From Chinchilla lanigera (Eukaryota; Chordata; Mammalia; Rodentia; Chinchillidae): 64,000 nt of DNA. The DNA lies in the NCBI RefSeq assembly GCF_000276665.1, contig NW_004955477.1:2161632-2225631 (forward strand), given 5' to 3'. The position numbers were made by a program, and so were the translations under genes. The notes under the pieces were generated by a model. That model was not told the DNA's origin, did no database searches, and worked only from the letters and a program-made list of their open reading frames with translations. Of this stretch, positions 56,229-64,000 are shown one piece after another; position 1 is the first letter of the stretch, and the number at the start of each line of letters is the position of its first letter.

Positions 56229-59200
56229 ATTATCTGACACACAAACTCAAGCTTGTGAACTGCTAATCTGTCTCCCCACCTCACTTCCATACATACACAC
56301 ACCTGTGCAGAAAGCACAAAAAAGTCATTGCCAGGGGGACTCAGGTGGTCCCCCTGCCAGCATGTGCTTTCTCTTTTTAAGACACTCACAGAGACACTGC
56401 TCAACATCACCTGGTTGTCCAGAGGCCAGTTGTGTCCTCGGCCCCCATCACAGTACAGCTAAGAACTCTCCACCTTTTATTTTGTCAAGTTGTTATCGTC
56501 ATTTTTGCTAAGAAAGTGTTGCTTTTGATGCCCTGGCAGCTTGCTTTTTTTTTCTTTCTATCCCAGTTGTTGAACACCTGTCAGACTTGTGACATCTCAT
56601 TCTCCCGAGGGGAATAATTATGGCTGGGATGTATGCAAAGGAATTCAGAGAACACGTATCTTTCATGTCCTTGCTGTCGGCGGCCCCTGTGATGGCCCTG
56701 CTTCTCCGACTGTCAGCGCAGCTGCTCCAGCAGTGAGTCAGAAACTGATCTGGCCTTTTATGTGAGGGTAACCAGTGCCCCCCTCTTGGTCACAGCCAGT
56801 GAAGAAAGAAAGTAGGGCTAGAAGACACCCTTCTCCATCCCCAGAGCCTGGAGCAAAGGAGGCAGGTGTCTCAGAGAGCCTCGTAGGGAAGCAGGTCATG
56901 TAGCTAGCTTCCTGAAGTAAAGCTCCACACACAGCAGCAGGAGCCTGAGAAAGCCCACAGGCTCACCGAGGCTTCTTCTCAAGCCCCAGCCTGCTAAGGA
57001 GATTTTGATGCTTCTGAATGGTGGACGGAGTCCTGGTTCTCTCTGGAAGGAGGGGGCACACTAGGGGAAACAGCCCATGATGGTAATGGTGAGGGCTGTC
57101 ATTGAGCCCTATCTGTGCACTATTTCAAAGGACAGATGGGCACCTTTCTTCCCCCCATGATGCCTAGGGAGGGTCTCCCTGGTAGTTAATATTACCTTAA
57201 GTCTTAAGGGAGAGTAAAGATTCCAGGTGAATCAGTAGGAAGGGCATCCGGGGAGCAGGAAGGATACATGCCACCAGCATAGAGGATGCAGGAGATTGAT
57301 GTACTTAGAGACCTTCCAGGAATTCAGAGAGGTTCTAGCAAGCGACTAAGGAAGGGCGGAGAGAGATGGAGCTCGGGAGCCACTTGAGCTGAATCCCTGA
57401 GGTACCCATGGAACCAGACTAACGGATTTGGATGTTTGCAGTCAGCAGTAGGGAGACGTGACAAGACTATAGTAGGAGAGGAGAGGCAGAAACAGACTTG
57501 TTTCCTTCTTGGATCCCTCCAGCTGCAGGGAGAGGCAGGCAAGACAGCAGCACATGTTCGCAGGAGAGCTGGCCGGAGCTGTGCCTGCACAGGGAGCTTC
57601 TGCGGCAGAAGGAGCAGCAGAGCCAATCTCTGCCTCAGTCTCAGCCTGCCCTGGTTTATTCATTCCTGCTCACAGCTCTTATCATTTGTGAAGATGACCA
57701 AGTGGCTGTGGCTTGCTGCGTTATTAAGTGAACTCAGCCTCATTGCTCTGTCTCTCCCTCTTCCTCTGCATCATTAACATCGCATCCCAAAAATTGTGAT
57801 TTCAACTTCTCTTGGATCTGTCTCTCCCCCTCCCTTGGCCAAACGCTTTGTCCAGACCCTGGTCAGCTTAAGTGGCTCCTGTCTGAGGTGACTGAACCGA
57901 AGCTCAGGTGCCTGGGTGCCCACTTTACTCTTGCTACCTGCTTTTTCCTTCACTCTGCAGGTGTTTGGTGAGGAGCTGCAGCGCCTAGGACCTTGGAGCT
58001 GCCAGGTGTGAGTAGCGGTCAATAAGGAGGGCATCTCTGACCTCAGAGCTACTCTGCAACAGGTTTGTTGAACATTAGCAGCATGTTCACCTTTGGGTGA
58101 GACTTGCGGGAGACCCACATGGCCTGGCACGACCCAGATGGCTGCCCTGAGCATAGAAGTTGAGCCAAAGAGTGTGGGAGCCAGGCAGGGCGAGGGGCAG
58201 CATGCAGAGAGCTCAGGACGGGAAAGAGCTCAGAGAAGGAGCTATGAGTAGTAGACAATGACACTGGTGAGAGGTTAGGGTGAGGTTCAGACACAGAAGG
58301 GTCTGAGCTCCGGGGGGATGGAAATTCTCAGAGCAAGGGGAAGTCACCAAAATGTTTTACACCACAGGTTGTATGTGGGCCACATGCGAAACACACTGGG
58401 GATCCCACGCCATCAGGTGTTAAGCCCCTGATCTCCATCCCGGGCGCCCCCAGGGAACAGAGAGAAAGATCAGGTGCTTGATGTGGAGGGTGTGCCTCAG
58501 GGTCAGGCAGCCCCAAGCAGCCATATGTGAATGCCACCAGCTAGGACAGCCATGTGCCTGCCAGTCGCCAAGAGTGCCAGAGAAAGACAGTGATCACCGT
58601 AGAAGGAGATGCGAACCCTAAGTCTCTTTGGGGTCAGGAAGGCACAGGAAGAAAGTGGACCTCCCACAGACACCACAGTGAGAGTACACAACCAGTGCTG
58701 CTTGGGTCCTTGAGCGGGTGGCACCCAGAGCTCCCCCACCACTGTGGTAGACTTCAAGCAGTCAGGCAACCAATGACCTCAAGGAGTCAGGAAGCTGGTC
58801 CCTAGCATCCCTCCAGGCAGGTCCCACAGCTATCTGCATGATATCCAGAGCCTATTAGGACAGATTTAGGGGAGCCAGGGAACCCAGAGGCCTCAGCCAA
58901 GATGAACCTATAAAGGTTTCAGCCTTATTGTCACCATCTGTGAAATGGGCATAGGGAATATGCGAGTCCCTGAAGAGGCACAACTGGCCCCTGACCCACT
59001 TGTTGCTTTGTCCTCCCTTTAGCCTGGATCCAGACCTCTCATTCTCCAACATCGCTTTAAAAATGCCGCCCCCCTGGCTCTCCCACCACACAGTCAAGAC
59101 CCATTACAGTCTAACCCCTTTAGAAAGTATCGAATTCAACAGCACAATTATTTTAAAAATAAAAAAAAACCACAAACATGTGGCAACAGCCGTATATTTC

Positions 59201-60015
59201 GCCCAGCCCCTCATTTCCTGAAAAGCCTTCATTACTGTTGTTAAAAATAGATGCCCAAGGCTTGTTAAAGTTCAAGGGAAAATGGGGCCTCTAAGTCCTC
59301 GATCCCCCTCTGTCACCCTGTCCCAGCACTGCAGGAACATAGGAACCCTGGTGACCTGTTTGTGGGCCTACTGAGCCAACAGTGGGGTCAGGGTCACCCT
59401 GCAGCCCTGACGGCAGCCACATCACACCAGCTGAGATGCCGCACTGGACAGGACCAGCTTGACACTCATGGACAACCATCATTTTGGATTTCCTCCTAGT
59501 TTTACCTGGGCTCCCTTCTCTCTGGAAGCCCATCTGGACCACCAGAAACAGAGAGACCCTGTCCTTCCACAGCCTCCCCGAGGCTGACACTGGTGTGTCT
59601 CCGCTGCTACGGTACCCAGCAGGAAGCCCTTGTTTTGGCCAGTAAAGCCCACATCTCTCCTTCACACCCAGGGCACCTTCTGCTCTATGCACTCACTGTC
59701 CTATCTGGGGGAGGCCCTTATCTAATACCTTAGATAATTCTCTTCCTTCAGAATTATCTAAGAGCATCCCAGAGCCCATCTGCGCATCCTCCAGGGTGGT
59801 CCAAGGACATGTGTCCTAAGTCTCCACGTCTCCCTGGGCTGCAGGCTGAAGCCTTCAGGGATGCATTGTGCCCCCTACCCAAGCTGCTCAGCTTGCCCCG
59901 CCCCCAGGGACAATTGTGGTGCATCCTCACTCCCATTTCCTGGGCACACAGGCATAGCTGGCCCTACCGTCTCCAGGACCTCATTCATGTCACATACACC
60001 ATCATCCAATTACAG
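56229..60015. other. Long unique stretch with two motif-rich blocks
   Basis: About 3.8 kb without recognisable genes or repeats. Frames of 100-133 codons near 57.4-57.8, 57.8-58.15 and 59.3-59.7 kb have no domain. The blocks at 56560-56760 and 59095-59270 are complex and rich in transcription-factor-like motifs (see findings). Confidence 0.45.
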
Positions 60016-60245
60016 CACCCACAGCTCACCTCCTGTGAGCACCCACCATGTACCAGAAGCTGCCTAGAGCACTTTACATGCAGTGTTTCCAATCCTTCGG
60101 ACAACCTCTGAGGGTGTGTATGTTTATTATCCCCATTCTACAGGTAAGGCAACCGAGGCCCACACAGGCAAATTCACTTGCAAAGCTTCCAGCTGCTAAG
60201 GGGTGGGATTAGGATGCAAACTGCATACTGTATGACTGCAAGGCC
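60016..60245 (-). repeat. MIR/L2-type repeat
   Basis: TGAGCACCCACCATGTACCAG, GAGCACTTTACATGCAGTG, ATCCTTCGGACAACCTCTGAG, TTATTATCCCCATTCTACAGG, AAGGCAACCGAGGCCCACAC and TTCCAGCTGCTAAGGGGTGG follow the inverted MIR order over its full length. Confidence 0.75.
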
Positions 60246-60801
60246 AGCTCCACTTCATCACCTCTTGGATAGTCCATCTAGAGTGCACCTGCACCTATCC
60301 TCTGAGGATGGGCTCTTGGGGATGGTACCAAGACTTACTCATGTCTGAGGCTCCTCAGCACAGGATGCAAACAGCTCAATCTGCAGGTGGGCTGGCAAGG
60401 GACAGCTGGGTTGCTCTCTCTGTAGCACAGGATAAGTATAAGTGACAACTGTTCTGCCTGTAACAGAGCTGTGGGGCAGGTAGGCCCTGCCTCTCTGAGG
60501 CTTCTTCCTGCCAGTCTTGAGGCCAGAGTTTTCTCAGTGCTACCCAGAGTCCAAACTCCCAGGCCCGGAAAGGCAAAGCAATGATCCTGTTGTTCCAGTG
60601 GCATGATCAGAGCCTAGCACTCAGCTTCCAGGCTTTCGCTCCCAGTGAGAGGGAAAAGCAAGGCTTCTTGTCAATCACTTAGCATGCAGCAGCCGAAAGA
60701 ACAAACAGAGCAGACATGTTCTCCCCAAAAGCACGCCTTTTAGATAACTTGCAGTTAATATGTTGTTTTAGGACCAGAAAATGTAAATTTTAGGTATTAC
60801 C
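60246..60801. other. Unique sequence, nothing recognised
   Basis: No gene or repeat recognised. Confidence 0.5.
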
Positions 60802-60979
60802 TTTTTTTTCAGTTCTGGGGATTAAAACCAGGGCATTTGCACTGAGCTACATCCTCAGCCCTTTATTATTTTTTATTTTGAGATAAGGTCTAACTAAGTC
60901 ACTAAGTTGTTCTGACTGGGCTGGAACAGGCTGGGCTCAATCTTGCAGAGGATTATAGGCATGTGTCAGCATACGCAGT
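60802..60979 (-). mobile_element. Dimeric B1-ID SINE
   Basis: An inverted ID-like unit (TTCTGGGGATTAAAACCAGG, ACTGAGCTACATCCTCAGCCC) is followed by an inverted B1 unit (TTTGAGATAAGGTCTAACTA, AAGTTGTTCTGACTGGGCTGG, AGGATTATAGGCATGTGTC). The same dimer layout is seen at 16.6 kb. GGTATTACCTTT and AGTGTTACATTT at the edges may be a decayed duplication. Confidence 0.8.
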
Positions 60980-61285
60980 AAGTGTTACATTTTCATTCTT
61001 GTCATGAGATGTGATTCTGCCTAGAGATGGAACACAGGTGAAGCCACTGGTGTCTGTGACTCTAAATCTGCCCAGAGCACAAGGGAGCTGGCAGCCCAGG
61101 AAAAGCCCTCTCTGTGCAGGGCTGCTTGGCTGCAGGGCATGGCCAGAGGCCAAGAGCACATGCTTATATCTGAGGGTGGCGCTCAGGCACACAGACAGGC
61201 AACAGAGCAGATGCACCTACTGCCTGCAGCAGACTCCTCCACCCTCTCTGCCGGTCAACACCTCCATAGCTATGTGCAGGAAAGA
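60980..61285. other. Unique sequence, nothing recognised
   Basis: A 147-codon plus-strand frame starts at 61011 and runs into the next repeat; it has no recognisable domain. Confidence 0.45.
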
Positions 61286-61450
61286 GAGCACTTATTCAGC
61301 ATCTACTGTGAGTTCAGCTTTTTGTGTGCATATGGTGTTTGTTCCTCACAATAACGTGGGAGCCTTTGGAGGTCATTGTTTTCATTTTACAAAGAAGAAA
61401 GCTGAAGTTCAGTGTGGTGCAGTCACAGGCCTCTGGCATGCAGACAAAGA
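61286..61450 (-). repeat. MIR/L2-type repeat
   Basis: CACTTATTCAGCATCTACTG, TTCCTCACAATAACGTGGG, CATTGTTTTCATTTTACAAAG and AAGAAAGCTGAAGTTCAGTG match the inverted MIR/L2 order. Confidence 0.6.
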
Positions 61451-62180
61451 GTGATGCCATCACTAGGAGTGAATTCAGCTACGAGTCAAAAATCCAGTCA
61501 ATGGCAGCTCAGAAAAATGAACACAAACAAGTCTCAAGCAAATCTGGAAGTAGGGAGTGGTATGTGAGAGGAAAGTTCCAGAATATCAGAGCCCAAAGCT
61601 GCAGGAGGGAGTTTCTGTGATTCTGGGCCAAGACTGTACCTGCTGTCTCTAGGAGGAGGAGATTTCTGCCCAAGACCTACAGAATGTCAGAGTATGTCCT
61701 GAGGCTTTGGTCCGCAGGGAAAGCTCTGTGAGTCACAAAATGAGACAGATCCCAGGAGAAACAACTGATGCTCACCCTAGAGGGTGCTGAGGTCTTCAGG
61801 GGCATGTTTTTCATTCCTAAAAAGATCATATGAAAATGTGCGTTAATTACTGAACTATTAAAATACAAGTAAAGGAATATAATACTACTGTTCACATTTC
61901 AATACCTAGCTTTCCAGTCCTTTTGTTCACACACACAGATTTTTTTAGAATAAAACTGAGATCCAATGGCCTGTTCTGTCACTTTACAGAAACATGAAAG
62001 GCATCGTAAACACTTTTCCCTGTTGTAATTGTTCCCTGGTGACAGTGTTTCTGGAGCCTGCGTGGATCTGCACCACGCACACTCTGTAACTCACATAACC
62101 CATGCCCAATTGTTGGCTTCCAGGATGTGCTTTTAAATGTCTATTATAAGTCGTACTTGAATGAGTGGTCTCGTAGAGAC
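61451..62180. other. Mostly unique sequence
   Basis: No gene recognised. AT-rich sequence near 61830-61960 may be part of an old LINE-1 but is too diverged to call. Confidence 0.4.
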
Positions 62181-62460
62181 ATCTCTGAACATGTTTTGAA
62201 CTCTTTTCTTTTGGGTAAATTCCTAGAAGTAGAATTGCCAGGGCAGAGGGGAAGGGCATTTGAAGGGTTTGAGTATATGAAGCCAAACTGCCCACCAGAA
62301 AGATTAGAATAGCCTGTCCTCCCACCACCAGTGACTGGGAGCCAGAAAGATATTTATTTAAATATTAACTGTGTTCTTAGGTATTTTTCATGGAAAGTTG
62401 ACACATGTATTCATTTCTTGTATATAAGTCATTTATGAAATCAAAACATGGCTTAGAATA
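62181..62460 (-). repeat. LINE-1-like fragment
   Basis: TTTCTTTTGGGTAAATTCCT, AGAAGTAGAATTGCCAGGGC, AGCCAAACTGCCCACCAGAA and GTCCTCCCACCACCAGTGAC match an old L1 segment (GGGTATATACCTAGGAGTGGAATTGCTGGGTC, GCCAAACTGTTTTCC, CATTCCCACCAGCAATG). Confidence 0.65.
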
Positions 62461-62885
62461 TGTGATATGCTCTGAACTAACAGAGCCTAGAAGCCAGGTG
62501 ATGTTAGGCATCAGTGGCACACAAAGCCTTTCCTACAAACCTGGACACATTGGGATGGACTGAGTTGGGACAAGGGGACTGTGCCACTTTGAAAGTTCCA
62601 CAGGGGCTTCCTCAGGTTTCAACAATGTTGGTCACATTTGTGGACCCAACTAGCAGAGGCCATTCCAGCCTAGCAGCAGATGCACCAGGAATATGACCCA
62701 TAGTTTGGATGAACTTCTAAAGGACAGTGGGTCCAACTTCAGAATCTGAGAAAGTGGGAATGTAGAGATGACAGATAAGACTGCCCTTAGAATGTAGAGC
62801 TCTGGACAAATATTGTTTGGGCTCTGTCTCTAGAAATTATTTGAGACATCCAAAATTAGTGGTTCATTTTCATAGAATGCTGCAA
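62461..62885. other. Unique sequence, nothing recognised
   Basis: No gene or repeat recognised. Confidence 0.5.
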
Positions 62886-62946
62886 GGAAAAGGAGGAGAG
62901 TGAAGGAAGAAGGAAAGAAGGAAAGAAGGAAAGAAGGAAAGAAGGA

Positions 62947-63002
<56 letters not shown>

Positions 63003-63172
63003 GGAAAAGAAGAGAAGAGGATAGAAGAGGAGAGGAGAAAAGAAGGGAAAGAAGGAGAGGGGAGGGAGAGGGAAAGCAGGAAGAGGAGCGGGAGGGGAAG
63101 GAGAAGAGAAGAGAAGAGAAGAGAAGAGAAGAGAAGAGAAGAGAAGAGAAGAGAAGAGAAGAGAAGAGACCA
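62886..63172 (+). repeat. Compound polypurine tract: (GAAG), (GAAA)n, (GAGAA)n
   Basis: GAAGGAAA units (62905-62948) pass into pure GAAA (62946-63000), then mixed GA-rich sequence, then thirteen or so units of a GAGAA pentamer (63101-63168). Nearly all bases on the plus strand are purines over about 290 bp. Long frames here encode Lys/Arg/Glu (plus) or Ser/Phe/Leu (minus) repeats and are not genes. Confidence 0.95.
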
Positions 63173-64000
63173 GGCCATGAGAACAATCTTCTTACCAGGC
63201 CTGGATGGCCCCATAATTGGGAGTCTCAGAGCTCCTGGGACATCAGAGGGTAAAGGATTGAGCAGAGGATAAAGGATCAGAGAGCTTCTTAAAGGGAAAA
63301 ACTGAGATCCAAAGCCCACACGGGTCCCTCTCCAGGCTTTAGCCTCTCTGCTCAAACAGCACAGCCAGCTCCAGCTGTTTCCAAGCCATGAAGACAATTT
63401 AGAAAATGTCAAAAAAGACTTTCTGAAGCTCTGGGCCTGGGCAGGGCCCCTGCTTGTGGTGCTGATGGCAGACTGCCCTCAGTGGCCCCAGTAGGTCAAC
63501 CAGCTGTCCCTTATATAGTGGGAAAACCCAGCACAGGGTCAACCAATTACCACATGGGTGAATGTTTCCTGTGTGTCCCTCCCATTCTGTACCCCAGTCT
63601 GTACCCGGGAAGTGACCTCTGTGACATGCATTAGCCAAGCTCTCCTATTCCCAGACGTCCCCTTCCAAAAGAGACAACAGATACTGGCTATGTCAAAACA
63701 GGGACTGGTTCCAAAGCTATAAATTCCCAAGACCCTGGGGCCAGAGAAAGCAATTAGGAGGCTTGCAGAGTGGGAGGGAGGTGTTGGCAGCTGAAGTCAA
63801 GAAGAAGGCAGACCTCTTTCCATCAGACTTTGCCATGTTTGCCCTGCCTGTTGTTGCAGACAGCTTGAGAGATTGCTGAAGGAGGTAGTGTTTGGAGCAG
63901 CTGTGCCTATCTGAAGAGCCCTCTGTCACCAGCAGTTGGGAACAGGAGGACACTGCCATCAACACTGCCTTGAAAGGAGATGCACATATCCAGTCAATGA
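63173..64000. other. Unique sequence, nothing recognised
   Basis: No gene or repeat recognised to the end of the window. Confidence 0.5.

Noticed and set aside
62830..63412. Long Ser/Leu/Phe and Lys/Arg/Glu-rich frames
   Set aside because: They are products of the polypurine tract.

Overview
The window looks like nuclear DNA from a rodent. The best evidence is its set of short interspersed repeats. It holds ID elements (tRNA-Ala-like, starting GGGGCTGGGGAT with an A-box-like TAGCTCAG), dimeric B1+ID elements (16.6, 26.2 and 60.8 kb), rodent-style MaLR LTRs and two hAT MITEs resembling the rodent URR1 family. B1-ID dimers are known from squirrels, dormice, beavers and related groups rather than being typical of mice. 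I therefore favour a non-murid rodent of the squirrel or beaver kind, but I cannot name the species. No intact protein-coding gene, spliced exon set, rRNA or free-standing tRNA gene could be supported. Long open frames here fall in simple repeats, retroelements or GC-rich unique DNA, and I do not regard them as genes. The window therefore appears to be intergenic or deep intronic.

Layout. At 0-10.5 kb there is mostly unique DNA with a Tigger-like MITE (0.67 kb), MIR/L2/MER5-like fragments, a TG-rich tract holding an ID-type SINE with a clear target-site duplication (5.6 kb), and a CT/GT-rich tract (6.7 kb). At 10.55-15.45 kb there is a degraded minus-strand gammaretrovirus-like provirus with both LTRs, a polypurine tract, and recognisable capsid, protease-end, reverse transcriptase, RNase H and integrase remnants. 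At 15.5-27 kb there are a MaLR LTR, SINEs, a GC-rich stretch with a 12-bp inverted repeat, a 52-bp alternating pyrimidine-purine run next to a GA repeat with a 110-base N gap, a Tigger-like MITE, a URR1-like hAT element and an ancient LINE-1 fragment. At 27.1-28.7 kb there is a processed pseudogene of the short DNAJB6 isoform.

At 29-47 kb there are LINE-1 fragments split by a MaLR LTR, a MER20 element, a very clean ID-type SINE with a perfect 17-bp duplication (40.6 kb), and long unique stretches. At 47.9-55 kb there is a minus-strand LINE-1 and six MaLR-type LTRs packed into about 6 kb, two of them in nested arrangements. At 55-64 kb there are a second URR1-like element, a CT microsatellite, a B1-ID dimer and a 290-bp polypurine tract.

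No genes work together here, and I did not find an undescribed functional system. The points most worth a second look are the rearranged gag/pol order in the provirus, the clean SINE insertion, the DNAJB6 pseudogene, the Z-DNA-type tract, and a few unique stretches rich in homeodomain-, MEF2- or RUNX-like motifs that could be conserved regulatory DNA. Repeat family names were assigned from memory of consensus sequences and should be read as family-level calls.
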